DNA of 64,000 bases from Flavobacterium yafengii (lineage in GTDB: Bacteria; Bacteroidota; Bacteroidia; Flavobacteriales; Flavobacteriaceae). The position numbers and the translations under genes were made by a program. Shown piece by piece: positions 34,135 to 43,217 of the stretch. Location: positions 1,550,001 through 1,614,000 of the forward strand of contig NZ_JASCRY010000001.1 in assembly GCF_030010375.1 (NCBI RefSeq), in the 5' to 3' direction. The notes under the pieces are model-generated. The model was not told where the DNA came from. It saw nothing but the letters and a program-made list of their open reading frames with translations, and searched no databases. Numbering within the stretch: the stretch's first letter is position 1; each line of letters opens with the position of its first letter.

Positions 34135-34898
34135 TATTTAAAAATCATGATTAGGCGTTCACTATCTGTTTTATGGAATTTTTTCAATTTGTAATCACCA
34201 AAAATATCCAATAGATAAATTCCGGCTTCTTCCATTAATTCTTCGAAATCTTTTAGGGTAAGGGCTTTTACTTTTTCGGTAAAATGAAATTTTTGACCTT
34301 TGTCTTCAAAGTCAATTTCTTTGTAAATATGCCCGTCTTTTAAATACCGTTTGATATGAAAATCAATGCCTTCGACTGTTTTTGTTTCTTCAGGAACTAA
34401 TGTTTCGAGTACTTGGGCAACATTCATGAAGTCAATCACGGCAAAACCATATTCCGAAAGGCTTTCTTTGATGGCTTTTAGTGTAGTTAGATTGTCTTCG
34501 TCATTTTCGAAATAACCAAAGCTGGTAAATAGATTGAAAATGGCATCGAATTTTTCTTCAAAAGGTTCACGCATATCGTGTACTTTGAAATGAAGGGTTT
34601 CATTCGTATTTTTAGTGGCTTCGGCAATGCTGTTTTCAGATAAATCAGCTCCAAGAACTGTAAAACCTAATTGATTCAAATAAATAGAATGACGGCCTTT
34701 GCCACACGCTAAATCCAATACTTTTGCCTTTTCAGGAAGATTAAGGTAATGGGTAAGATTATCCATAAAAACCTGAGCTTCTCTATAATTTCGGTCTTTG
34801 TAAAGAATGTGATAATAGGGAGTGTCAAACCAAGAAGTATACCAGTTTTCAGTTGATTTCAGTTGATTTTCAGTTGGTGGATTTTGTGCTGCAGACAT
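34134..34898 (-). CDS. Class I SAM-dependent methyltransferase
   Basis: A 254-residue methyltransferase: motif I VLDLACGKGRHSIYLN (about 60-75), acidic strand end VLGADLSENSIAEA, VHDMREPFEEKFDAIFNLFTSFGYF. The N-terminus WYTSWFDTPYYHILYKDRNY is typical of a Bacteroidota family annotated only as methyltransferase. Substrate unknown. Coupled to the ZIP gene and divergent from the THUMP-type RNA methyltransferase. Confidence 0.87.
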   Translation of the reverse strand: MSAAQNPPTENQLKSTENWYTSWFDTPYYHILYKDRNYREAQVFMDNLTHYLNLPEKAKVLDLACGKGRHSIYLNQLGFTVLGADLSENSIAEATKNTNETLHFKVHDMREPFEEKFDAIFNLFTSFGYFENDEDNLTTLKAIKESLSEYGFAVIDFMNVAQVLETLVPEETKTVEGIDFHIKRYLKDGHIYKEIDFEDKGQKFHFTEKVKALTLKDFEELMEEAGIYLLDIFGDYKLKKFHKTDSERLIMIFK

Positions 34899-34938
34899 TT
34901 ATTCTTTTTCAATTAATTCGATTGATGCAAATTTAGTG

Positions 34939-34946
34939 TATTTTTG
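34939..34946 (+). promoter_or_regulatory. Candidate -7 box (TATTTTTG)
   Basis: Matches TAnnTTTG, 21 bases before the ATG at 34968 of the RNA methyltransferase gene; gives a short leader. The -33 region has no clear TTTG. Confidence 0.4.
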
Positions 34947-34967
34947 CAACGAATACTTGATTTTACA

Positions 34968-36143
34968 ATGGAAAATAATTATAAAATGGTTGCCAAAACC
35001 TTTTTTGGTTTTGAAGAAATATTAGCAAAAGAATTGCAAAACCTTGGCGCACAAAACGTGGAGCAAGGGGTGAGAATGGTTAGTTTTAAAGGGGACAAAG
35101 GGTTTATGTACAAAGCAAATTTGTCTTTGCGTACGGCTTTGAAAATCCTGAAACCTATTTATTTTTTCAAGGCAAATAATGAGCAGGCTTTATACAAAGG
35201 CATTTCGGGAGTGAATTGGTCTAAATTGATAGGTGCCAATCAGACATTTGTGATTGATACAACGGTGCATTCGGAATATTTTAATCACTCAGAATTTGTT
35301 TCCCAAAAATGTAAAGATGCGATTGTCGATCAGTTCAGAGAAAGAACGGGGCAACGACCAAGTATTGATAAAGTACATCCTGATTTAAGAATCAACATTC
35401 ATATTGATAAAGACCAAGTTTCAGTTGCACTGGATACTTCAGGAAATGCATTGAACCAACGTGGGTATAGAACCGCTACCAATATTGCTCCTATAAACGA
35501 GGTGTTGGCAGCAGGAATTCTATTGCTTTCCGGTTGGGACGGTCAAACGGATTTCTTGGATCCAATGTGTGGTTCGGGAACATTCTTAGCCGAAGCAGCC
35601 ATGATTGCTTGTAATATTCCCGCAAATATTAACCGTAAAGAATTTGCTTTCGAAAAATGGAACGATTGGGACAATGATTTGTTTGATAGTATTTCAGACA
35701 GTTTATTGAAACGCGTTCGTGAGTTTCATTACACCATAAAAGGCTACGATAAAGCACCAAGTGCGGTTCAGAAAGCCAAAGACAATATCAAAAATGCCAA
35801 TCTTGACGAGTATATTTCTATTGAAGAAAAGAACTTTTTTGATACTGAAAAAACTTCAGAAGGGAAATTACACATAGTTTTCAATCCGCCGTATGATGAG
35901 CGTTTGGATATTCACATGGAAGAATTCTACAAAAATATTGGTGATACTTTGAAGAAAAATTATCCGGGAACAAATGCTTGGATGATTACAGCAAATCTGG
36001 AAGCATTGAAATATGTAGGTCTTAAACCTTCGAGAAAAATCAAGCTTTTTAACGCTGGTTTAGAAGCTCGTTTGGTAAAATACGAAATGTACGAAGGAAG
36101 TAAGAGAACAAAGTTTCAGGTAACAACTGATAGTGCTGAATAA
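34968..36143 (+). CDS. THUMP-domain 23S rRNA methyltransferase (RlmL-type)
   Basis: A 391-residue RNA guanine-N2 methyltransferase. The ATG at 34968 (MENNYKMVAKTFFGFEEILAKEL) fits the family; 34944 is a TTG with extra residues. An N-terminal THUMP domain (about 40-155) is followed by RGYRTATNIAPINEVLAAGILLLSGW, motif I FLDPMCGSGTFLAEAA and the catalytic NPPYDERL. The most likely product is m2G in 23S rRNA, like the N-terminal half of E. coli RlmL (RlmK fusion partner absent). Confidence 0.9.
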   Translation: MENNYKMVAKTFFGFEEILAKELQNLGAQNVEQGVRMVSFKGDKGFMYKANLSLRTALKILKPIYFFKANNEQALYKGISGVNWSKLIGANQTFVIDTTVHSEYFNHSEFVSQKCKDAIVDQFRERTGQRPSIDKVHPDLRINIHIDKDQVSVALDTSGNALNQRGYRTATNIAPINEVLAAGILLLSGWDGQTDFLDPMCGSGTFLAEAAMIACNIPANINRKEFAFEKWNDWDNDLFDSISDSLLKRVREFHYTIKGYDKAPSAVQKAKDNIKNANLDEYISIEEKNFFDTEKTSEGKLHIVFNPPYDERLDIHMEEFYKNIGDTLKKNYPGTNAWMITANLEALKYVGLKPSRKIKLFNAGLEARLVKYEMYEGSKRTKFQVTTDSAE

Positions 36144-36165
36144 GCAATATTCAATTTTTTATTTT

Positions 36166-36195
36166 TCGACCTTTGACTTTAAAACTTTAAGACTT
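36166..36195. repeat. GACTTT-rich short repeats
   Basis: TCGACCTTTGACTTTAAAAC followed by TTTAAGACTT: several GACTTT/AAGTC units lie just before the small membrane protein start. The same units appear at 15519-15586 and 21556-21608. Confidence 0.5.
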
Positions 36196-36201
36196 AAAAA
36201 A

Positions 36202-36438
36202 ATGACTAAATTACAAATACGCGCATTTATTTACCAACTGGGATGTTTTGCAATATTATTTATTTCTGCCCGATATGTAGTGGCACATTTTACTAATTTA
36301 ACTGGTTTCTGGATTCCATTAACGGCATTTGTTATAGGAACGCTTTTGGCACCAAAATTCCAATCCGTAAAAACCAAAGACGGAGAGAAATTATTCATGA
36401 AATGGATTTTCATGAAAGGAATTAAGGAAATAGGGTAG
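36202..36438 (+). CDS. Small hydrophobic membrane protein
   Basis: A 78-residue protein. I chose the ATG at 36202 (MTKLQIRAFIYQLGCF), since the frame upstream from 36133 crosses GACTTT repeats and overlaps the previous gene. Two membrane segments (about 8-27 and 35-52) are followed by a charged tail with a KFQSVKTKDGEKLFMKWIF stretch. Function unknown. Confidence 0.65.
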   Translation: MTKLQIRAFIYQLGCFAILFISARYVVAHFTNLTGFWIPLTAFVIGTLLAPKFQSVKTKDGEKLFMKWIFMKGIKEIG

Positions 36439-36461
36439 TTTTAGTTTATTCTAACAACAAA

Positions 36462-36506
36462 AAAAAAATCGCAAAGAAGAACTGTTGTTTTCTTTGCGAT
36501 TTTTTT
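36462..36506. terminator. Bidirectional terminator
   Basis: A perfect 16-bp stem (36462-36477 with 36491-36506) with 7-base A/T runs and a 13-nt loop between convergent genes. Confidence 0.85.
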
Positions 36507-36521
36507 ATTCGTATTTCGTAA

Positions 36522-37355
36522 TTATTTTTTCTCAGCTTTTTTAGCAACCGCAACAGGTTTTACTTTTTTCTTATAAATAGGAACAAAATAAGTAACGGTG
36601 TAGTTGAATCCTACTCCAAAACTACCATCGTAAGTTCTGTTAAATCCAGGAATATATAAGTTAGAGAAATTTTCAGGTTCTTTGTTGGTTACCAATCGGT
36701 TCAATCGAAGACTGAAACCCACAAATACATTATTGAATACTTTAGCTTTCACTCCGGCCACAACTTCAATCCAGCTCGCGGATAAACCATCAAACTTTTT
36801 ACCAGAAGGAATTACAGGAACTTCACCAAAATAAGGATTGGCATTGTAAATTCTATAATTATTTAATTGCTGATTAAAAGTACTGAAACCGTATCGCATT
36901 CCTATAGAAATGATATTCTCCATATCCAGCCAGTTTTCATAGGCATTATAATCAAAACCGGCTTTTAGGTACGAACCTTTGGTAGTAAAATTAAGGCGGT
37001 CATCATCAGTAGTTTTGTTTTCGTTTCCAATTTCGGCAGCCAAAAAATATTTTTTCGTCAATCGATAATCTCCCACAAACTCAATTCCTTTATAATTTTC
37101 GTCATATAAAGCGCGTGTCAGTTTGAATAAATCTAGTCCTACACGAATCCCGTATCGGTCTGTTTTTACAGGAATCGAATCGTTCTTTATAATTTCAGGA
37201 CTAATTTCGACCAATGGCAATGGCGCTTCAGGAATCATCTGATCCGTTTTGGTGCTTTTTGGGTCATTTTTGACAGGAGTAGTTTCCTGTGCTTGTACCA
37301 AAGTCAACGATAATAGGAGACAAAAACTAAAAAAAGATCTTAATGTGTGTTTCAT
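36522..37355 (-). CDS. DUF6048-like outer membrane protein
   Basis: A 277-residue protein with a signal peptide (MKHTLRSFFSFCLLLSLTLVQAQ), a proline- and lysine-rich linker, and a beta-barrel-like domain (YGIRVGLDLFKLTRALYDENYKGIEFVGDYRL, LKAGFDYNAYENWL, ISIGMRYGFSTFNQQ). It matches the flavobacterial DUF6048 family, found beside DUF6452 and rlmD. The last residues are a lysine-rich tail (KKKVKPVAVAKKAEKK). Its start overlaps the DUF6452 gene by 29 bases, so the pair is likely co-translated. Function unknown. Confidence 0.8.
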   Translation of the reverse strand: MKHTLRSFFSFCLLLSLTLVQAQETTPVKNDPKSTKTDQMIPEAPLPLVEISPEIIKNDSIPVKTDRYGIRVGLDLFKLTRALYDENYKGIEFVGDYRLTKKYFLAAEIGNENKTTDDDRLNFTTKGSYLKAGFDYNAYENWLDMENIISIGMRYGFSTFNQQLNNYRIYNANPYFGEVPVIPSGKKFDGLSASWIEVVAGVKAKVFNNVFVGFSLRLNRLVTNKEPENFSNLYIPGFNRTYDGSFGVGFNYTVTYFVPIYKKKVKPVAVAKKAEKK

Positions 37356-37863
37356 TTTCGTTTTCTAAGTTACTTTTTTCAACCGAGATGTATTCTATCC
37401 ATTTTTCATCTGCAACAGCAGCATCGGTATGTGTATATGGATTTATTGGGTCTAATGTAAATATAGTTTTGTAGCCACAAGCTCTTGACACAAATAATTC
37501 TTGAGTCGTATAATCAAATTTTATATTGTCTACGTTTACCAAAGCTGGATTTGTATTACCAGAATTTAACGTAAAACTATAGCTGGTGCTGGTTCCAACT
37601 GTTTTTAGCGGAATCGAAATCGTACTTCCGTTTGTCAGGTATTTAGCATCTCCGGTAGCAGCATTAAATACAATTCCATCTGTCATTCCTTCACCAACTA
37701 CTTTTAAATTCGTTACATTTTTTAAAACCGAAGGATTTAAGAAATCATAAAAGCTAATTACCAAACGCGGTGTTGTGGGAGTATTTGCATCGCAAATGTC
37801 ATCTTTCTCACAACTGGAGAGGGATAGTGCTAATGTGAATACCAACAAAATTATTTTTTTCAT
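37327..37863 (-). CDS. DUF6452-like lipoprotein
   Basis: A 178-residue lipoprotein: signal MKKIILLVFTLALSLSSC with Cys18, then EKDDICDANTPTTPRLVISFYD and beta-strands containing VNVDNIKFDYTTQELFVSRACGYKTIF. It fits the DUF6452 family, which usually sits between rlmD and DUF6048 genes in flavobacteria, as here. The pair may act together at the outer membrane; this is inference from order only. Confidence 0.8.
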   Translation of the reverse strand: MKKIILLVFTLALSLSSCEKDDICDANTPTTPRLVISFYDFLNPSVLKNVTNLKVVGEGMTDGIVFNAATGDAKYLTNGSTISIPLKTVGTSTSYSFTLNSGNTNPALVNVDNIKFDYTTQELFVSRACGYKTIFTLDPINPYTHTDAAVADEKWIEYISVEKSNLENENETHIKIFF

Positions 37864-37920
37864 ATTTTTTTAATGAAAACTTTTGATTGCAGTTTATTAA
37901 AATCTGCAATCAAAAATCAA

Positions 37921-39333
37921 TTATCTTTTTTCCAAAAGTACAACATTCTCTACGTGATGCGTTTGAGGAAACATATCCACAGGACGTACACGAGTCACTT
38001 TGTATTTTTCATCCATTAAAGCTAAATCACGCGCTTGTGTAGCCGAATTACAACTTACATAAACCACTTTTTCAGGAGCAATTTTCATAATTTGTTCAAT
38101 TACATCTTTGTGCATTCCGTCTCTTGGCGGATCCGTGATAATTACATCAGGATGACCATGCTGGGCGATAAAACTATCGTTGAAAACGACTTTCATATCT
38201 CCTACAAAGAACTCACAATTCGTAATTTCATTGCGTTCCGCATTCAATTTAGCATCTTTAATCGCCTCAGGAACACTTTCCACACCAATTACTTTTTTTG
38301 CTTTTTTCGAAACAAACTGAGCAATAGTTCCCGTTCCTGTGTATAAATCATAAACGATTTCATTTCCGGTAAGTCCAGCAAAATCGCGTGTTATTTTATA
38401 CAATTCATATGCTTGGTCGGAATTGGTTTGGTAAAAAGATTTCGCATTAATGCTAAATTTTAAACCTTCCATTTCTTCTAGGATGTAATCTCTTCCTTTG
38501 TATAATTTAATGTCAGTGTCGTATAAAGTATCGTTCGCTTTATTATTGATAACATATTGTAGCGAAGTAATCTGAGGGAATTTCTCGTAAAGATGATCCA
38601 GAAGTAATTCTCTGTTGGCTTTGTCATTTTCAAAAAACTGAATCAAAACCATGATTTCACCAGTCGAAGCCGTTCTTAACATCAAAGTTCTCAATAAACC
38701 TTCATGCGCTCTTGGATTAAAGAAAGTCAAACCATGTGCATTGGCAAAATCTCTCACTTCGTTTCTTATCGCATTCGATGGATCTTCCTGCAAATGACAT
38801 TTGTTGATGTCCAGGATTTTATCCCACATTTTCGGAATATGAAACCCAAGCGCATTTCTGTTTCCTAAATCTTCGGTGCTGTCAATTTCTTTTTCGGTCA
38901 ACCAACGGCTGTTCGAAAATGAAAATTCCATTTTGTTTCTGTAAAAAAACTGTTTTTCAGAACCTAGAATCGGTTCAAATTCTGGAAGTTCTATTTTCCC
39001 GATGCGTTGCAAGTGATTTTTCACCTCATTTTGCTTATAATACAATTGTTGGCTGTATTTCATATTCTGCCATTTACAACCACCACAAATACCAAAGTGC
39101 TCGCAAATAGGCTCTACACGATGCTCTGAATATTCATGAAAATGAACTGCTTTTCCTTCGTAATAGGCCTTGCGCTTCTTGAAAGTCTGCACATCAACCA
39201 CATCGCCCGGAACCACATTCGGGATAAAAACTACTTTTCCATCGGGAGCCTTTGCTACCGAAACGCCTTTTGCACCAGCATCAAGGACTTTTATTTGATG
39301 AAAGACAACTTTGTCTGTATTTTTCTTTGCCAT
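37921..39333 (-). CDS. rlmD: 23S rRNA (uracil-5)-methyltransferase RlmD
   Basis: A 470-residue m5U methyltransferase. It has the N-terminal TRAM domain (about 8-65, DAGAKGVSVAKAPDGKVVFI), iron-sulfur cysteines (CEHFGICGGCKWQ), motif I-like VYDLYTGTGTIAQFV, DPPRDGM and the catalytic Cys in VYVSCNSATQARDL. It methylates a 23S rRNA uridine near 1939 by E. coli numbering. A -7-like box ends 5 bases before the ATG, so the transcript may lack a leader. Confidence 0.92.
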   Translation of the reverse strand: MAKKNTDKVVFHQIKVLDAGAKGVSVAKAPDGKVVFIPNVVPGDVVDVQTFKKRKAYYEGKAVHFHEYSEHRVEPICEHFGICGGCKWQNMKYSQQLYYKQNEVKNHLQRIGKIELPEFEPILGSEKQFFYRNKMEFSFSNSRWLTEKEIDSTEDLGNRNALGFHIPKMWDKILDINKCHLQEDPSNAIRNEVRDFANAHGLTFFNPRAHEGLLRTLMLRTASTGEIMVLIQFFENDKANRELLLDHLYEKFPQITSLQYVINNKANDTLYDTDIKLYKGRDYILEEMEGLKFSINAKSFYQTNSDQAYELYKITRDFAGLTGNEIVYDLYTGTGTIAQFVSKKAKKVIGVESVPEAIKDAKLNAERNEITNCEFFVGDMKVVFNDSFIAQHGHPDVIITDPPRDGMHKDVIEQIMKIAPEKVVYVSCNSATQARDLALMDEKYKVTRVRPVDMFPQTHHVENVVLLEKR

Positions 39334-39337
39334 AGCG

Positions 39338-39345
39338 CAAAAATA
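39338..39345 (-). promoter_or_regulatory. Candidate -7 box (TATTTTTG) at the rlmD start
   Basis: On the minus strand TATTTTTG ends 5 bases before the rlmD ATG, so transcription would begin close to the start codon (leaderless). Confidence 0.4.
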
Positions 39346-39805
39346 AGTGTTTGAATGGTTTTATAAATTCAAATTGTGAAATATTTTCACTTTTAGCTGT
39401 TTTTTATTTGAGCCCATTCCCGCTTTCCGCTGTAAATCCTCATTCCGCAAGCAGCAACACTACGCCCGTAAAGGAGCTTCCGTTGGTCGCTCTTTACCGG
39501 CAAGTGTTCCAAAGCTTTCGCAACTGCGGGTTTTTCGCTATAATCGGGGGCAGGGATTTGTGGACGAGAATTGTATTTTGTTTTTCAGCGAAGCGCAATT
39601 GTGTTTTACTTTTGTAGAAAATCATAAGTTAGAATAATAGTGGATTACTTTTAAGAACCAAATACTCTTTTCACACTTAAATACGTCGGCGTAAAGCACT
39701 TAATTTAACATTTTATTTAGAAAAACTTAGGTATTAATAAGAAATTAATCACTTATTTTGTTGTTTATGATTGACTTTTGTTAAAAAAACTAAAATAAAT
39801 TTTCT
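39346..39805. other. 460-bp non-coding region
   Basis: Between rlmD and the histidine kinase there is no convincing gene. It holds the palindromic element at about 39414-39560; the remainder (39561-39805) is AT-rich with no hairpin or gene I can support. An 88-residue frame across it is a product of the repeat and is not called. Confidence 0.6.
39414..39560. repeat. Intergenic palindromic element (copy C, related to the 21.6 kb element)
   Basis: Nested inverted arms (CCGCA 39445-39449 with TGCGG 39525-39529; AACAC 39456-39460 with GTGTT 39504-39508) surround an apical stem GTAAAGGAGC / GCTCTTTAC with loop TTCCGTTGGTC. Its reverse complement, AGAGC-GACCAACGGAA-GCTCC, differs by one base from the apex of the element at 21644-21734, and the flanks CCCATTCCCGCTTTCC and CCCAATTCCAGCTTTCC also match. 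Confidence 0.7.
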
Positions 39806-40849
39806 ATGCAATTATATAAAAAATTATCTCACATAGGTTTTCTTAAAAATAGCTATGCGTTCAAATTTTTGTTTGTCGCATTTATAGGAATTCATATCCC
39901 ACTGATTGGACTGTTGTTTTTTGTGCTTTATGGCAGTAAAACTATTTCTACAGATACCATTTTGATTTTCGCACTTATAATGACCTTAGCCGCTACAGGT
40001 ATTACATTACTGTTTTTAAAGTTACTAATTAAGCCAATTGAAGTCGCATCTAAAGCCTTGAGTGAATATAGGAACAAAAAAACTATTCCTTCATTGCCAA
40101 CTAATTTCTCTGATGAAGCAGGTTTGTTAATGAGTAATATTCAGGATTCAATCGAAGAAAATGAAAAGTTCATTACTGAAAAACAAGATTTGGTATATTT
40201 GCTTTCCCATGATTTAAGAAACTTCGTTGGGAATTCTAAATCGGTGGCATTACTTATTTTAGAAGAGAAACCTTCAGAAACCATAACAGAATTAGCCGAA
40301 TTAATACTTCAATCGACAGAACAACAATACAATTATATTGAAAACTTCATTAAATTACTAAAAGAGCAAGATCAAATTATAGAAAAAAAATCCGAAAATG
40401 AGATTGTTCAATTTTCTTCTATTTTTTCTGTGGTATCAAAGCAATTGGATCAATTGTTAATTCATAAAAATATTAAATTGGATTTATCAATTGAAGTTGA
40501 AGAGGCATTTTTGAAAATTGATAAAATTTTGTTGATTCGAGTTTTAGTGAACTTGATTGATAATGCTATAAAATTTTCGTTTCCGAATAGTGAAATAAAA
40601 GTTCGTGTTTATGTTCAAGGCAGTAAATTGTTTTTTAAAATAACGGACAAAGGTTTGGGTTTTGATCAAAAGCAAAGCCATGAACTGTTCCGTAAATTTA
40701 CTAAAATGAGTAAATTAGGAACGTCAAATGAGCCTTCAACAGGAATTGGATTGTATTTGTGTAAAAAAATAATAGAAAAACACGACGGTCAAATTTTAGC
40801 AGAAAGTGATGGAGTTAATAAAGGAGCTACTTTTTCTATTGTTTTTTAG
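39806..40849 (+). CDS. Sensor histidine kinase (orphan)
   Basis: A 347-residue kinase with two membrane segments (about 20-43 and 51-74), a short HAMP-like linker, a dimerisation helix with YLLSHDLRNFVGN (phospho-acceptor His135) and an ATPase domain: N-box LVNLIDNAIKF, G1 ITDKGLGFD, and G2 STGIGLYLCKKIIEKHDG. The region between the membrane helices is short, so it probably senses within the membrane or from the cytosol. No response regulator gene is next to it. Confidence 0.9.
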   Translation: MQLYKKLSHIGFLKNSYAFKFLFVAFIGIHIPLIGLLFFVLYGSKTISTDTILIFALIMTLAATGITLLFLKLLIKPIEVASKALSEYRNKKTIPSLPTNFSDEAGLLMSNIQDSIEENEKFITEKQDLVYLLSHDLRNFVGNSKSVALLILEEKPSETITELAELILQSTEQQYNYIENFIKLLKEQDQIIEKKSENEIVQFSSIFSVVSKQLDQLLIHKNIKLDLSIEVEEAFLKIDKILLIRVLVNLIDNAIKFSFPNSEIKVRVYVQGSKLFFKITDKGLGFDQKQSHELFRKFTKMSKLGTSNEPSTGIGLYLCKKIIEKHDGQILAESDGVNKGATFSIVF

Positions 40850-40926
40850 CGCATCATAGAAAATACACGAACTTTAAATTTTCGTTAAAAAATCCTATTT
40901 CCGAAAGCGTTTTTTTACAAATGAAC

Positions 40927-40934
40927 TAAATTTG
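40927..40934 (+). promoter_or_regulatory. Candidate -7 box (TAAATTTG) for the OsmC gene
   Basis: Matches TAnnTTTG, 23 bases before the OsmC-family ATG. Confidence 0.4.
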
Positions 40935-40957
40935 AGAAAACATAAAAATTTATAATT

Positions 40958-41368
40958 ATGAAAAGAAATGCAACCGCAGTTTGGAATGGTTCACTTAAAG
41001 AAGGAGCCGGGAAACTTACCACACAAAGTACCACGTTAAAAGATACACAATATTCGTTCAAATCCCGTTTTGAAGAAGGAGTAGGGACTAATCCGGAAGA
41101 ATTAGTTGCAGCGGCGCACTCAGGTTGTTTTACCATGCAACTTTCGGCTTATATAACTGAAGCTGGTTTTGAAATCGAAAGTATCGAAACAAAATGTGAT
41201 ATTGATTTGGTGGACGGAACAATTATAACGTCACACTTAACGGTAAATGGAAAAGTAAATGCAATAACAGATGATGTTTTTCAACAATTAGTTACTAAGG
41301 CTGAGAAAAATTGTCCTATTTCTAAACTATTGAATGCTGCAATTTCTACTACGGCTACTTTAGCATAA
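40958..41368 (+). CDS. OsmC family peroxiredoxin
   Basis: A 136-residue dimeric hydroperoxide reductase of the OsmC branch. The two redox cysteines are in AAAHSGCFTMQ and KNCPISKLLN; the Arg and Glu that shape the site are in FKSRFEEGVGTNPEEL. It likely detoxifies organic peroxides using a dithiol donor and is often induced by osmotic or oxidative stress. Single gene with its own terminator. Confidence 0.9.
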   Translation: MKRNATAVWNGSLKEGAGKLTTQSTTLKDTQYSFKSRFEEGVGTNPEELVAAAHSGCFTMQLSAYITEAGFEIESIETKCDIDLVDGTIITSHLTVNGKVNAITDDVFQQLVTKAEKNCPISKLLNAAISTTATLA

Positions 41369-41393
41369 AAATAAGATTCACATAAAAAAAGGC

Positions 41394-41432
41394 TCGATTT
41401 AACTAAAATCGAGCCTTTTTTTTATGCTAAAA
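41394..41432. terminator. Bidirectional terminator
   Basis: A perfect 17-bp stem (41394-41410 with 41416-41432), 5-nt loop and A/T runs, between the convergent OsmC and aldo/keto reductase genes. Confidence 0.9.
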
Positions 41433-41436
41433 TGGA

Positions 41437-42423
41437 TTACCAAAGTTGGTGTACTTCGGATTTTATATAACGCTCATAAATTTCATTCATCGCTGCAATT
41501 TTTTCATAGGTCAATTTAGGTAAATCATAAACCGATAAATTAGACAGCACATGACTTTCGTTAGAAGCGCCAGGAATAATGCAACTTACTTCATCAAAAC
41601 CTAAAATCCATTGCAAAGCAATAGGAGCTAAGTTTGTTGTTTCTGGAAATAATGCTTTCAATTCTTCTACGGCTTTTAAGCCCAGTTCGTAATTAATGCC
41701 GGAGAATGTTTCGCCTTTGTCAAAAGCAGCTCCATCTCTATTAAAATTGCGATGATCTTGAGTGTCAAAAGTAGTTTTAGTATTGAATTTTCCTGTCAGA
41801 AGCCCGCTCGCAAGAGGAACTCTAGCAATAATACCAACATCATGTTTTGTTGCTTCTTTGAAAAATAGTTCGGATGGACGCTGACGAAAAAGATTAAAAA
41901 TAATCTGAACCGAAGTTACATTTGGAAATTCGATAGCTTTTAGTCCTTCTTCCACTTTTTCGACGCTAACGCCAAGATTTAAAATTTTTCCTTGCTCTTT
42001 TAAACGGTCAAACATTTCAAATATTTCAGGACGGTAAAACACTTCAGTCGGAGGACAATGCAATTGTATTAAATCCAGTGTTTCTAATCCAGTTCTTCTC
42101 AAACTATCTTCCACAAATTGTTGCAGCACTTTGGGCTGATAGCCTTCATTTATATGCGGATTAATGTGTCGACCGCATTTTGTAGCCACATAAATTCGTT
42201 CAGAACGGGAACGAACCACTCGACCTACCGCAGTTTCACTCAATCCGTTTTCATAAACATCGGCTGTATCAATAAAATTTACGCCGTTGTCAATCGCAGT
42301 ATTGATTAACTCATCTGCGGTTTTATCATTGAATGCAGAACCCCATTTTCCGCCTACCTGCCATGTGCCAAGAGATATTTCTGAAATTTCAAAATCTGTT
42401 TTACCCAATCTGCGATAGTTCAT
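41437..42423 (-). CDS. Aldo/keto reductase
   Basis: A 328-residue NADPH-dependent TIM-barrel oxidoreductase. Catalytic Asp/Tyr are in NFIDTADVYENGLSETAVGR, Lys in IYVATKCGR, and His in LIQLHCPP; the C-terminal cofactor region shows CIIPGASNESHVLSNL. The MNYRRLGKTDFEISEISLGTW start is typical of the AKR family that reduces sugar or small aldehydes; substrate unknown. It precedes the SGNH hydrolase gene on the same strand? No: the hydrolase is upstream, 26 bases away, so the two are probably co-transcribed. Confidence 0.9.
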   Translation of the reverse strand: MNYRRLGKTDFEISEISLGTWQVGGKWGSAFNDKTADELINTAIDNGVNFIDTADVYENGLSETAVGRVVRSRSERIYVATKCGRHINPHINEGYQPKVLQQFVEDSLRRTGLETLDLIQLHCPPTEVFYRPEIFEMFDRLKEQGKILNLGVSVEKVEEGLKAIEFPNVTSVQIIFNLFRQRPSELFFKEATKHDVGIIARVPLASGLLTGKFNTKTTFDTQDHRNFNRDGAAFDKGETFSGINYELGLKAVEELKALFPETTNLAPIALQWILGFDEVSCIIPGASNESHVLSNLSVYDLPKLTYEKIAAMNEIYERYIKSEVHQLW

Positions 42424-42449
42424 TTTTCGTTTCTTTTTAAAGTAATAAT

Positions 42450-43142
42450 TTATTTTTTCGATAAAACTTTGGCGATTGCTTTTTCGGCAAGTGGCGCCAT
42501 TACTTGATACCCTTTTTTATTGGGATGCACTTCATCATTAGAATACAAAGTAGGCAAACCTTTTCGTTCATCTGCCATAGCCAAAAAGTAATCAAGATAA
42601 AGAATACTATTGGCATCAGCGTAATTTTTTATCATTTCATTTAAAGCTACTACTTTTTCAGCAGGATTTTGATTGGGTTTCCAAGAGAAATCATAAGCAG
42701 GCAAAACAGAACAAAGAATTACTTTAATCTGGTTTGCTTTTGCCAATTCGGCCATCGAGAAAATATTATTTGCTATCATCTCCAATGTTGCAGGACCTGT
42801 ATTGCCGGCAATATCATTTATTCCAGCCAAAATAACCACAGCAGCGGGTTTTAAAGCAATAACATCAGCTCTGAAGCGTATCAGCATCTGAGGCGTAGTT
42901 TGACCGCTAATACCGCGATTAACGTATGGTTTTCCGGCAAAATATTCGGGGTCGGTTATACTCCAAAATTCAGTTATGGAATCTCCCATAAATACAATTC
43001 TTTTTTGTCCGGGCGTTACCGGTTTCAGATTTGCATTTTCATTTTGGTATTTATTTAAATTTGGCCAGTCTTGAGCCTGTACTTTTCCTCCCATAATGAT
43101 TGATAAAAATAGAATGCAGTAAATTAATGGTGTGTTTTTCAT
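42450..43142 (-). CDS. Exported SGNH/GDSL hydrolase
   Basis: A 230-residue esterase with a signal peptide (MKNTPLIYCILFLSIIMGGKVQAQ). Block I is RIVFMGDSITEFW (catalytic Ser in GDSI), block II has NRGISGQTT, block III has VVILAGINDIAG and block V has DEVHPNKKGYQVMA, which holds the catalytic Asp and His. Likely periplasmic or secreted; it may deacetylate polysaccharides, the usual job of close relatives, but this is inferred. It is followed after 26 bases by the aldo/keto reductase gene. Confidence 0.9.
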   Translation of the reverse strand: MKNTPLIYCILFLSIIMGGKVQAQDWPNLNKYQNENANLKPVTPGQKRIVFMGDSITEFWSITDPEYFAGKPYVNRGISGQTTPQMLIRFRADVIALKPAAVVILAGINDIAGNTGPATLEMIANNIFSMAELAKANQIKVILCSVLPAYDFSWKPNQNPAEKVVALNEMIKNYADANSILYLDYFLAMADERKGLPTLYSNDEVHPNKKGYQVMAPLAEKAIAKVLSKK

Positions 43143-43217
43143 TTGTAACCAAATTATAAAGTGTGAATCAGTTAATAGGTTTTGATTAAAAATAGAAATT
43201 GTTCTTTCTTAAAATCG

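Noticed and set aside
39351..39617. 88-residue plus-strand ORF after rlmD
   Set aside because: It runs through the palindromic repeat element and has no protein-like pattern or support.
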